A stretch of DNA of 64,000 bases from Pseudomonas sp. DTU12.3 (GTDB lineage: Bacteria > Pseudomonadota > Gammaproteobacteria > Pseudomonadales > Pseudomonadaceae), in NCBI RefSeq assembly GCF_004124275.1, contig NZ_CP027218.1:1-64000 (forward strand). The letters are read 5' to 3'. The notes beneath the pieces are model-generated. The model worked only from the letters and a program-made list of their open reading frames with translations, was not told the DNA's origin and did no database searches. Shown in pieces: positions 53,827-61,874 of this stretch (the first letter of the stretch is position 1; each line of letters starts with the position of its first letter). The translations under genes were made by a program, and so were the position numbers.

Positions 53827-54351
53827 TCACTCCTCATCCATCGACGACGATTCCACGTCGGTCATGCTCAGCAGCCGGAATTCGTTGTTCACAAATTCGT
53901 AGTAACGGCTCCGGTTACCACTTTTCAACGCATTCCCCTGCTCATCTTCTTCGCCGTCGAGCGTGATGCCGGACACAATGATCAAGCGGCTGTCGGGCTG
54001 GTAGACCATGCCGAAGGTGCTGCCGTCATAAGCATTCGGCAGGCCACCAACCACTTCACCGGTCTGGGCGTCCAGCACTTCGCCGCAAATGGCGCTGCCG
54101 CCACAGCCGAGCCTGTGCAGGATGTAATGGCCGGCGAAGTTGACCTTGCCTTGCAGAGCCTTTGCTCGTGCGCTGTCTATCACCGGGTTGGTATTTTCCT
54201 GCGGATCTAGTTGCTGGTTAGGGCCAATAAATACTGGCGTGACGCCGAAATCCTTGAAGACTGGTTCAGAAGCGAACGCCACAGAGGTTGCAGACATCAT
54301 GAGACTACCCGCTGATATCAACAGCCAACTCACACATAACAATCGCTTCAC
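53827..54351 (-). CDS. Exported protein of unknown function
   Basis: Protein of 174 residues starting at GTG (54351) with AAGGGA upstream, then a signal peptide (KRLLCVSWLLISAGSLMMSATSVAFA). The central block VNFAGHYILHRLGCGGSAICGEVLDAQTGEVV (about 68-100) has a Cys pair, and the later part (DSRLIIVSGITLD) is strand-rich. No recognised family. It heads a five-gene run down to 51197; the 188-base gap upstream contains the T6SS terminator and probably the promoter. Confidence 0.68.
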   Translation of the reverse strand: MKRLLCVSWLLISAGSLMMSATSVAFASEPVFKDFGVTPVFIGPNQQLDPQENTNPVIDSARAKALQGKVNFAGHYILHRLGCGGSAICGEVLDAQTGEVVGGLPNAYDGSTFGMVYQPDSRLIIVSGITLDGEEDEQGNALKSGNRSRYYEFVNNEFRLLSMTDVESSSMDEE

Positions 54352-54496
54352 GTCAGATCCCTTGAATTCATCAATTCCAACTCACCATTCCAATACATCT
54401 CCTCCCTCCACACCCCACGCAGGATCAACCTACGGCATGAGTCCCCATCTGCAAGAATAAGTCCGTTCCCTTTTTGGGAAGCTTCAAAGCACAAAC

Positions 54497-54530
54497 GCAA
54501 AAAACGGCTCATACAGAGCCGTTTTTTTTC
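54497..54530 (-). terminator. Rho-independent terminator closing the T6SS cargo operon
   Basis: AAAAAACGGCTC-ATACA-GAGCCG followed by eight Ts when read on the plus strand; a run of As on the other side lets it work for the minus strand too. It lies 10 bases beyond the stop of the DUF2235 effector gene on the minus strand. Confidence 0.85.
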
Positions 54531-54539
54531 ACGTCGTAA

Positions 54540-57170
54540 TTACACCTTCTTCTCAGACGACTTCAAATTGCTGGCCTGTTCGGCCACCAAATCCATCCAG
54601 CCACCGGGCTTGTCTTCATCATTAGCGGCTTTCGCCACCATACCGGCCAATGAACCGAAGTCCTTCTTACGGGCAGCTTCGGCTGCTTCAACCGCTTGAT
54701 GGGCAACCAGGATTTTCTGTAGCGCAGGCGTGTTGGCAGTGGCTTCGCTCAACGATTTTAGCGGAGGCAAGGCTGCGACTTTTGCAACCATGTCACCTGG
54801 TTCTTTCGTGAACGCACGTATCGAGTCGACGCTATTGAGCATTGGCAGTGCAATCCCTGTAAGCGGATCGAATGCGCTGATTTCTGGCAGCTCCGACATA
54901 GCTACACCCACTTTGCCGCTCAGCACTGGAAGCGCGAGCGATGGCAGGAACAGCCCCAACAGCATGCGAGGGTCTTTTTTCTTGATACTCAAACCCACAC
55001 TCGCGACAGCAATACCGAGCCCAATCACCCTGCCCGCTGTAGCCAGTAGAGACAGTTGTTTGTTCGACTCGTTATCAAAATGCACTAGCCGGATGCGGAA
55101 GTAGTCAGTAAAGGGCTCGCGTGGTACGAATCCGGATGTGTTCATAAACCAAGCACGAGAGTCGTGAACTTGATCGTCAAAGAGTGCTACAAGATCTTCC
55201 TGACCCGATCTAGGCTTGTTCGGTGAGCTGAACATTTTTTCATAGCGAGCCGTACCCTCTTTATAGAGGTATGCATACTCCTCTGCTTCATCCTCTTCGT
55301 TAATCAGGTACACCGTGCCGCCGAGCAACATATCGATTACGGCGACGTCAGTATGACCATCGCCGACCAAGCCCCATTCTCTTCGATAATCATGACGGAA
55401 CTCCGCTGCGGCACCTAGCAACTGTCGATGATCTAGCGGTGGTTCAAACACCTTTTCCCAGCGAGCGTTTTTATATTTTTCCTCGCCCACAGTTTGAATA
55501 TTCTGCTGATGCTCTTTTTCCTGTTCTGCTGTGTAGATTGGTGTCGGCTTGCCCAATATAGGTGCAGAAGCTTCTGCGATGTGGCGTTTTTCCAGAGCTT
55601 CCCAAGCATCAATCTGAGCCTGTGGCATATCTGGAGCAGCATTTTTGAAGAATGACTGCTTCTCCACACCACCAGCATATCGATCAATTCGCCAACCGGT
55701 GATCAGCGCGTGCTCACGCTTCATCATCTCTTCCAACGGACCGCTTTGGCCTTGAGCCTGCCATGCGTTGAAGCGCTTGATGAGTGTTTCCGAGACAATG
55801 AACTCCATTTCGAGAGCCGTTGTCATGACTCGCCACTCATCATGCACGTCCTTTAAAAATGCAGGCCCTGGAACCAGTAATGGAGCACCAGCCATAAACG
55901 CTTCGGCATACATATGTTGTAGAGAAATTTGGGATAAAACATGGTCCGATCCAGCAGCGGCTTTTCCTTGATCATTAGGTGCGTACCCTCCACCTACGTC
56001 CGAGTGAACCCCGGGATAAATGTACTCAACTGTGCCCTTTCGATAACTTGAAGCTTTACTGTTATCACGATTCCCATCTGCTAATTTTGCGCGGCGGCGT
56101 ATTGAGTCCAATGGAAAACTTGCTCGCTGCTCATGGCCTGACACCAAATGGACGCAACGTTTTAGATAGGAGCAATCATCGGGTAGCGCAGTGTTCTGAC
56201 AACTGGATATTGCTTCATCGGGAAGGCGCATGGTGCCGTCAGCCCAGTCCATATGCCCTGCAGCGAATGGAACACTGTCTGCAAGTCCCACTGCGGCTAC
56301 AGTGTCAAAAATACCTAAGAAATTAATTGAAATTGGCAGTCCCGCAAAGCGGTATTCAACACCGCCACTTTTATTTTCGCAACGAACAAGCCTTTGTAAC
56401 CAATTAACAAAGGTCCGAGCTTCAGCAGCCCCACGGGAGAAACCATAAACATAAAGCCGCATTGCTAAAATAGCTGGCTTCTTTCCAGACTCATCTCGCG
56501 CTTTCAGTTTATCCTGCAGATCCTGAATTTCTTTTCTCAAGATAGCTTCGCGCTTTTTTTCTCCGCTTTCAAAAAAACCCATACCGAATGTATTTGCATA
56601 ACCATTCGTTGCCATCTTTTCTATCATAAGCTTGGCTTCAGGAAGAGGTAACCCACCTTCGCCCATACCCAACTTTAACGCATCTAATAGTCGGGTGAGC
56701 CCCCAATTAATTCGGTTTTCTCCTCCGCTCGCCCCAACCAGTCCACCTTGATCAGGAACAAATTCGTTAACATCAGGAAATACCGTCCCGACTCCAGGGC
56801 AATAATATTTTAGAAAGCCGGCCTCCTGCATTTTTCCTTCGGCACCCAAACTTGCGTGAAAAAGTCGCGCAATATTGCTTCGAGAATTCGGTGTTGATGA
56901 TCCGTCAGCTTGATCATTATTATTTGTACCATCAAACGCTAATGTGACATGCAAAGTTTTACAGCAAGACACTCCACTGTCGGCTTCTCCCTGCGCCTGA
57001 GCTACCTTACGTTGCTGGCTACCAAATCGCCGCTCGTCCTCTTTTTGCTTTTTAATATTGTTTGATAATTGAGCCGGCTCAACTGGCAGTCGACGTGTAA
57101 TTGGAAACTTCGGGGCTACTAATGCTCCTTCCGGAGCAGGGGAAGAGTCACGGATTAGTGATTCGAACAT
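54540..57170 (-). CDS. DUF2235 phospholipase-type T6SS effector (Tle1-like)
   Basis: Protein of 876 residues with the alpha/beta-hydrolase DUF2235 domain of the Tle1 antibacterial lipase family. Visible: VTLAFDGTNNN (about 75-85), the nucleophile elbow YGFSRGAAEA with Ser245, GIFDTVAAVG with a candidate catalytic Asp289, and YPGVHSDVGGGY with candidate His389. A hydrophobic region near 700-750 (VIGLGIAVASVGLSI, LLGLFLPSLALPVL) may reach the target membrane. No secretion signal: delivery should be on the VgrG via the DUF4123 adaptor encoded upstream. The ATG is preceded by AGGAG, which lies inside the end of the DUF3304 gene (16-base overlap). It is AT-richer than the core genes. Confidence 0.88.
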   Translation of the reverse strand: MFESLIRDSSPAPEGALVAPKFPITRRLPVEPAQLSNNIKKQKEDERRFGSQQRKVAQAQGEADSGVSCCKTLHVTLAFDGTNNNDQADGSSTPNSRSNIARLFHASLGAEGKMQEAGFLKYYCPGVGTVFPDVNEFVPDQGGLVGASGGENRINWGLTRLLDALKLGMGEGGLPLPEAKLMIEKMATNGYANTFGMGFFESGEKKREAILRKEIQDLQDKLKARDESGKKPAILAMRLYVYGFSRGAAEARTFVNWLQRLVRCENKSGGVEYRFAGLPISINFLGIFDTVAAVGLADSVPFAAGHMDWADGTMRLPDEAISSCQNTALPDDCSYLKRCVHLVSGHEQRASFPLDSIRRRAKLADGNRDNSKASSYRKGTVEYIYPGVHSDVGGGYAPNDQGKAAAGSDHVLSQISLQHMYAEAFMAGAPLLVPGPAFLKDVHDEWRVMTTALEMEFIVSETLIKRFNAWQAQGQSGPLEEMMKREHALITGWRIDRYAGGVEKQSFFKNAAPDMPQAQIDAWEALEKRHIAEASAPILGKPTPIYTAEQEKEHQQNIQTVGEEKYKNARWEKVFEPPLDHRQLLGAAAEFRHDYRREWGLVGDGHTDVAVIDMLLGGTVYLINEEDEAEEYAYLYKEGTARYEKMFSSPNKPRSGQEDLVALFDDQVHDSRAWFMNTSGFVPREPFTDYFRIRLVHFDNESNKQLSLLATAGRVIGLGIAVASVGLSIKKKDPRMLLGLFLPSLALPVLSGKVGVAMSELPEISAFDPLTGIALPMLNSVDSIRAFTKEPGDMVAKVAALPPLKSLSEATANTPALQKILVAHQAVEAAEAARKKDFGSLAGMVAKAANDEDKPGGWMDLVAEQASNLKSSEKKV

Positions 57171-57766
57171 GATGCCGGCTCCTTCATTTGAAAATATGCT
57201 TTGTCCGGATAGTTATCACTTTCAACCCCATAACAAGTCGTAGACACCCTTACTTTATCGCAAGGAAGAAAATGAACCTGCAATGCACACATCTCCTCAG
57301 AATATTTAGGAATCTCAACGGTCGCGGAATGATGTGAAAATTTTTCAGAGTGGCTCACATAGGCGTCTTTATCAATCTGACCATATTTGTCCCGCTTCAC
57401 ATCGCCATGTGGGTCTGGATCTTTGTCCCATTCGATTAAAGCTCGGAGCCCCGGCTTCCATTGCATAGGAAGTATGCTGCAACAAACCTCATTCCCCCCG
57501 CCCTGATTAGGTGGAATTCGAGGACCACCAGCGCCGTTAATAGTGAATCGCATAATTTCTGCAGATGTGTGATTAAAGCCTTTAACAGGCGCAGATACCA
57601 TTTCAGGCCCAGCATTGCACGCGGTTATACTGAGCATACCAAACACAAGAACTAACGATTTATTTATAGATCTCGAATTAGCCCTTTTCGACATACGGTA
57701 ACAGCATCTTACTATCGACACCATGCAACACAATAACTTCCGAAACATATTATTTAACGTAGACAT
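57155..57766 (-). CDS. DUF3304 lipoprotein 1 (probable effector immunity)
   Basis: Protein of 203 residues. Mature part from SITACNAGPEMVSAPVKG with the DUF3304 pattern: NHTSAEI, VCCSILP, CALQVHFLPCDKVRVSTTC and a final CSNH. DUF3304 proteins are usually found next to DUF2235 effectors and are thought to protect the producer; as a lipoprotein it would face the periplasm where a Tle1 lipase acts. The ATG at 57766 has GGAG with ideal spacing but puts the lipobox near residue 50; an internal ATG at 57694 gives a normal-length signal but has no good ribosome site. The gene is low in GC. Its end carries the Shine-Dalgarno of the effector gene. Confidence 0.78.
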   Translation of the reverse strand: MSTLNNMFRKLLCCMVSIVRCCYRMSKRANSRSINKSLVLVFGMLSITACNAGPEMVSAPVKGFNHTSAEIMRFTINGAGGPRIPPNQGGGNEVCCSILPMQWKPGLRALIEWDKDPDPHGDVKRDKYGQIDKDAYVSHSEKFSHHSATVEIPKYSEEMCALQVHFLPCDKVRVSTTCYGVESDNYPDKAYFQMKEPASCSNH

Positions 57767-57844
57767 AACTTCACTCCATCCCTGTTCATCGGGTAGTTAC
57801 ACAAACTGTAAAAAACGCAAATCCCTTCGAGCGGTTACAATTGA

Positions 57845-58402
57845 TCAATGACCCAGACATGCCGCTTCCTCCTTGATCTGAAAATAAGAATTATCTGGGT
57901 AACTGGGGTTCCCCGGAACAAAGCAAGTCGTAGAAACTCTCACCTGATCGCACGGTAAAAAGTGTACCTGCAACGCACAAAGTTTCTCCGCATACTTGGG
58001 AATCTCAACCGTTTCAGTATGATGAGAGTAACCAGCCTTGTGCCGAACCAGTGCCTCTTTTTTTATTTGTCCATACTGGTCACGCTCGATCGGACCATCG
58101 GGGTTCGGGTCTTTTTCCCACTCAATAACTGCTCTTACTTTCGGATTCCACTGAACAGGCAGGACACCACAGCAAACTTCAGCACCTCCGCCAGAATTTG
58201 GCGGAATGCTGAGGCCACCCGCGCCATTAATACTAAAGCGAGTTATTTGTGCGGAAGTATGGTTATAGCCGGTAACCGACGCAGATACCAACTCGGGAGC
58301 TGTATGGCAACCGTACAAACTTACCAGACTCATACACAGTAAAAATCTAATACTTCGCAAAGCTCCGAGGCAGCTCTCTAAGATATTCAGGACACCGGGC
58401 AT
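57845..58402 (-). CDS. DUF3304 lipoprotein 2 (probable effector immunity)
   Basis: Protein of 185 residues with lipobox SLYGC (Cys about 32), then GYNHTSAQITRFSINGAGG, VCCGVLPVQW, a variable loop (DPNPDGPIERDQYGQIKK), KYAEKLCALQVHFLPCDQVRVSTTC and a final CLGH. Closest to lipoprotein 1 in its middle loop. The ATG has AGGAG upstream, inside the end of the third paralogue (16-base overlap). Role as for lipoprotein 1: probable periplasmic immunity; which of the three neutralises the effector cannot be told. Confidence 0.8.
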   Translation of the reverse strand: MPGVLNILESCLGALRSIRFLLCMSLVSLYGCHTAPELVSASVTGYNHTSAQITRFSINGAGGLSIPPNSGGGAEVCCGVLPVQWNPKVRAVIEWEKDPNPDGPIERDQYGQIKKEALVRHKAGYSHHTETVEIPKYAEKLCALQVHFLPCDQVRVSTTCFVPGNPSYPDNSYFQIKEEAACLGH

Positions 58403-58950
58403 TTGTCCGTCTCCTTGACTTCGAAATAGGCTTTATCGGGGTAACTCGGATGCTCTGGAAGAAAACAAGTAGTAGAAACTTTCACTTGATCGCAGGTTAG
58501 AAAATGCACTTGCAACGCACACACTTTCTCGCCATATTTCGGAACGTCTACTACGGCTTTATGATTTAAGTAGCTTTGTTTTTTTTCCCTCATTCGCTTA
58601 CGCCATGCGTCAGTGTACCGGCGCTCAGTCCAAGTAGCAGACGCGTGAGGGTCAGGATCTGTCTGCCACTCCACTACAACCTTAACGCGTGGCGACCACG
58701 TTCGAGGAAGAACCCCACAACAAACTTCAGCTCCACCACCTAAATATGGGCCAAGATTCGGCCCACTAGCACCATTAACAGCAAATCGATTAATAGCGGC
58801 AGAGGTATGGTTATAACCAGTAACCGGCGCACTCACCATCTCAGGCCCACCACGACACCCGCTCAACGCCAACACCCCCAGCAAAACCCACACACAGACC
58901 AGCCCGAAAGACATCGCCCTCCGCACCGCCCCACGCGCAATCGTATTCAT
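58387..58950 (-). CDS. DUF3304 lipoprotein 3 (probable effector immunity)
   Basis: Protein of 187 residues: a signal peptide with lipobox ALSGC (Cys about 32), then GYNHTSAAINRFAVNG, VCCGVLP, a divergent and highly charged middle (TWTERRYTDAWRKRMREKKQ), KYGEKVCALQVHFLTCDQVKVSTTC and a final KCPVS. The middle loop differs most from paralogues 1 and 2, while the six core cysteines are shared. Its ATG overlaps the stop of the DUF4123 gene (TGATG), so it is translationally coupled to the adaptor. Confidence 0.82.
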   Translation of the reverse strand: MNTIARGAVRRAMSFGLVCVWVLLGVLALSGCRGGPEMVSAPVTGYNHTSAAINRFAVNGASGPNLGPYLGGGAEVCCGVLPRTWSPRVKVVVEWQTDPDPHASATWTERRYTDAWRKRMREKKQSYLNHKAVVDVPKYGEKVCALQVHFLTCDQVKVSTTCFLPEHPSYPDKAYFEVKETDKCPVS

Positions 58951-59756
58951 CAAATCAACGCCTTCGGCGGCTCATCGATCACAAACGACGAGTTCTCCAC
59001 CAACCACTGCTCAATAAACGGCTCGCGCTCCTCCGGCTCTTTCAAGCCCTTCTGATTCGCCGCCAACTGGCTGCGATACAAGTGCCGAATCAAACTTTCG
59101 TTACGACTCAAGCCATAGTTCTGTGGCACTGCACAGCGATCGACCCGGTAGGCATCTGCTTCTGTCCACGCGAGCAGGTTGGCCACTTGTGGGTGATCGA
59201 ACATCACCGGGCCGGCGGCGGGTACTTGGGCGTGGCGGACGTAGTTGCCGGGCAGGCTTTGCGGTTGTTGGTCGCGGTCGAGCCAGTGCCAGGAGATGAC
59301 GGCGGCGTGGAAGGCGTTGCTTTGTACCGGGGTCAGGGTTTCGGTGACCGGCAGTAGCATGCGCGGGTCGTAGTAGCGCAGCACGCCTTCGGAACGGCCT
59401 TGGTTCCATTGGGCTTGAAGGAAGCCGCGCAGGTGATCGGCGAGCGCTTCGAATTGCCATGGGCTGAATACGACGACGACATGTTTATTGCAGTCGACGG
59501 CGTTGATGAAGGTTTTCAGCCAGTCGCGTTGGCCGATGTCGACGCGCAGCAGCAACGGGCCGAAGTCGGCGATGGCGACTTCGGGGGTGTTTTCAAACAG
59601 CTTGGCCAGTTTTGCCGCGTCGGGCTGTTCGGCGAGCTGTTGCAGCAGCGGGTAGTCGAGGCTGGTGGCGTCGACCAGCACGTCGAGGTGCTGCTGTTTG
59701 AGTTGTTGGGCGTTGACCCATAACTCGTCGAGCCAGCGCGCATTGCTTGTATTCAT
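58950..59756 (-). CDS. DUF4123 T6SS effector adaptor (Tap/TEC)
   Basis: Cytoplasmic protein of 268 residues with the DUF4123 domain (about 20-150: HLDVLVDATSLDYPLLQQLAE at the start, and SPWQFEALADHLRGFLQAQ). Such Tap/TEC chaperones bind one effector and load it on the tip of its cognate VgrG. Its place between vgrG and the immunity/effector genes fits an adaptor for the DUF2235 effector. The ATG has AAGGA upstream, and it starts 11 bases after vgrG. Confidence 0.88.
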   Translation of the reverse strand: MNTSNARWLDELWVNAQQLKQQHLDVLVDATSLDYPLLQQLAEQPDAAKLAKLFENTPEVAIADFGPLLLRVDIGQRDWLKTFINAVDCNKHVVVVFSPWQFEALADHLRGFLQAQWNQGRSEGVLRYYDPRMLLPVTETLTPVQSNAFHAAVISWHWLDRDQQPQSLPGNYVRHAQVPAAGPVMFDHPQVANLLAWTEADAYRVDRCAVPQNYGLSRNESLIRHLYRSQLAANQKGLKEPEEREPFIEQWLVENSSFVIDEPPKALI

Positions 59757-59767
59757 GAAGTCTTCCT

Positions 59768-61846
59768 TTATCGTGCGGCCAGGGCTTGAGCGTTACGTTT
59801 GGCCCGGGCCAGACATTCCTTGCACACCGGTGGTGGCGGCAGCGGCGCGTTCGGCAGCGCCTGCGGGGGTACTGCGCCGGCGATGTCCTTGTCGGCAGCG
59901 CCCGGCAATATCGGCGGCTTGATGCCAATGCCAGTCCCCGATCCCGCAGAACCGCCAGCATTGATCTTGATCACCGGCCCAACCACCGTAACCCCACCGC
60001 CATCGAGCTTGATAAAGCTCCCACCCCCAAGAATGGTCAGCTCTGTCCCCGCCTCAATAACAATCTTGTCCCCAGCCTTAAGGTGTATCTCTTTCCCCAC
60101 ACTGGTCAGTTGCGCCGTGCCCAGCTTCACATGCTGGTTCTGCCCAATCGTCAAATGGTCATCCAGCTTCGCTTCAATCTTGCGGTCGGAAATCGTGGTG
60201 CGGTGTTCCTCGGCCTTCAGCTCGGTGTAGGTGTTTTTCACCACCGTGTCATGACGTTCATTCCCGACCCGAATCTTCTGGTCATGCTCAACGTTTTCAT
60301 CCCAATCGCGCTGCGCATGGATGTAGATCTGCTCGGCACCTTTCTTGTCTTCAATGCGCAGTTCGTTATACCCACCACCACCCGGTGAGCTAAGCGTTTT
60401 GAACACACTGCGAGTCTTGTTCGCCGGCAAGGCGTACGGCACCGGGTTTTCCTTGTGGTACAGGCAGCCGGTCACCAGCGGTTGATCGGGGTCGCCTTCG
60501 AGGAAGGTGACGAGGACTTCCATGCCGATGCGCGGAATGCTGATGGCGCCGTAGCGGTCGCCGGCCCAGGCGCTGGAGACGCGCAGCCAGCAGCTGGTTT
60601 TGTCGTCGGCGAGGCCTTCGCGGTCCCAGTGGAACTGGACTTTGATGCGGCCGTATTGGTCGCAGTGGATTTCTTCGCCTTTGGGGCCGGTGACCATGGC
60701 GGTCTGGCTGCCGAGCACGCGCGGTTTCGGGTGTTCGAGGGCCGGGCGGTAGAACACGTCCCACGGGGTGGCGAGGAAGGTGTTGCGGTAGCCTTGGTGA
60801 AAGTCGTCTTTGTTGTCGGTGGTGTCGCTGGTTACGCCTTCTTCGAGGACTTGCGGCTGCTTGCCTTCGTGAAAGATTTCGGTGAGCAGCCACAGGTCGT
60901 TCCACTCGCTGCGCGGGTGGTCGGACATGGCCATGAAGTGGCCGCTGACCAGTTTGGTCTGGTCGCCACGACCTTCGGCCTGACGGTAGTCGGCGCGGTG
61001 GCGTTCGAGGGCGCGCTGGCTGAGGAATTTGCCGCGCGCGCGGTCGATGAAGCGGCCGGGGTAGTCGTAGTCTTCCAGATCGGGTTCGCTGTTTTCGCTA
61101 TCAGGAGCGCCGTCGGGTTTGTACGCAGCTTCCATTTGCAGGCGCGGTTTTTCAAAGTCGTAGTCGCGGCGTGTGGTGCGGCTGGTGCGGGTTTCCAGGC
61201 GCAGTCTGAAACCTTTGATCACCGGTTCTTCGGCGACCATGCCGCTGCCCTGCACATAGGCCGTCGGTTGGCCAAGGTCGGGGAACACGGTTTGGTCGTC
61301 GCCAAACACCAACAGGTGGGCTTTTTCGCTGTGCTGGAAGTGGTAGTGAATGCCTTCCTCTTCGCACAGGCGCTGGACGAAATGCAGGTCGGTTTCGTCG
61401 TACTGCACGCAGTAGTCGCGATCCGGGCACGGTTGGCTGAGCTGGAAGCTATACGCGTTGCCTTTGATACCGTGTTCGTCGAGGATCAGCGCGATGATTT
61501 TCGGCGCTGACATCTGCTGGTAGATGCGCTGGTTGGTGCGGTGATGCAGGTATTGCAGTTGCGGCACCATCGACACTTTGTAGCGGGTCAGGCGCTTGCC
61601 GGCATCGCCTTGGGCGACGCGGTAGATCTGGCCGTGGATGCCACTGCCCTGCGGATCGAACGCCAGAAACGCCTGCTTGTGCAGGAGCTTTTCCAGGTCC
61701 AGATCCGGGTTTTCGCTGACCAGTTCGAGGTCGAAACGAAACGGCTGGCTGATGCCTTCGGTGCCGGTGAACGACAGCACTTGCAGGTCGCCGACGTAGT
61801 CTTCCACTTTGAGGCTGAAGTGGGTTTCGTTAGCTGGGTTGAACAT
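59768..61846 (-). CDS. vgrG: T6SS spike protein VgrG (TssI)
   Basis: Trimeric spike of the T6SS needle, 692 residues: a gp27-like N-terminus (about 1-370, with EDYVGDLQVLSFTGTEGISQPF), a gp5-like OB region (about 385-500, with CDQYGRIKVQFHWDREG, SCWLRVSSAWAGDRYGAISIPRIGMEVLVTFLEGDPDQPL) and a beta-helix stalk (about 545-640) ending in LTILGGGSFIKLDGGGVTV. The C-terminal 50 residues are unusual: Gly-rich, then proline-rich and ending CKECLARAKRNAQALAAR, with a CxxC pair. This tail may hold the adaptor or effector. AGGGAG precedes the ATG; it lies 28 bases after the kinase. Confidence 0.93.
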   Translation of the reverse strand: MFNPANETHFSLKVEDYVGDLQVLSFTGTEGISQPFRFDLELVSENPDLDLEKLLHKQAFLAFDPQGSGIHGQIYRVAQGDAGKRLTRYKVSMVPQLQYLHHRTNQRIYQQMSAPKIIALILDEHGIKGNAYSFQLSQPCPDRDYCVQYDETDLHFVQRLCEEEGIHYHFQHSEKAHLLVFGDDQTVFPDLGQPTAYVQGSGMVAEEPVIKGFRLRLETRTSRTTRRDYDFEKPRLQMEAAYKPDGAPDSENSEPDLEDYDYPGRFIDRARGKFLSQRALERHRADYRQAEGRGDQTKLVSGHFMAMSDHPRSEWNDLWLLTEIFHEGKQPQVLEEGVTSDTTDNKDDFHQGYRNTFLATPWDVFYRPALEHPKPRVLGSQTAMVTGPKGEEIHCDQYGRIKVQFHWDREGLADDKTSCWLRVSSAWAGDRYGAISIPRIGMEVLVTFLEGDPDQPLVTGCLYHKENPVPYALPANKTRSVFKTLSSPGGGGYNELRIEDKKGAEQIYIHAQRDWDENVEHDQKIRVGNERHDTVVKNTYTELKAEEHRTTISDRKIEAKLDDHLTIGQNQHVKLGTAQLTSVGKEIHLKAGDKIVIEAGTELTILGGGSFIKLDGGGVTVVGPVIKINAGGSAGSGTGIGIKPPILPGAADKDIAGAVPPQALPNAPLPPPPVCKECLARAKRNAQALAAR

Positions 61847-61874
61847 AAAGTGCTCCCTGTTCGAATGTCATCCG

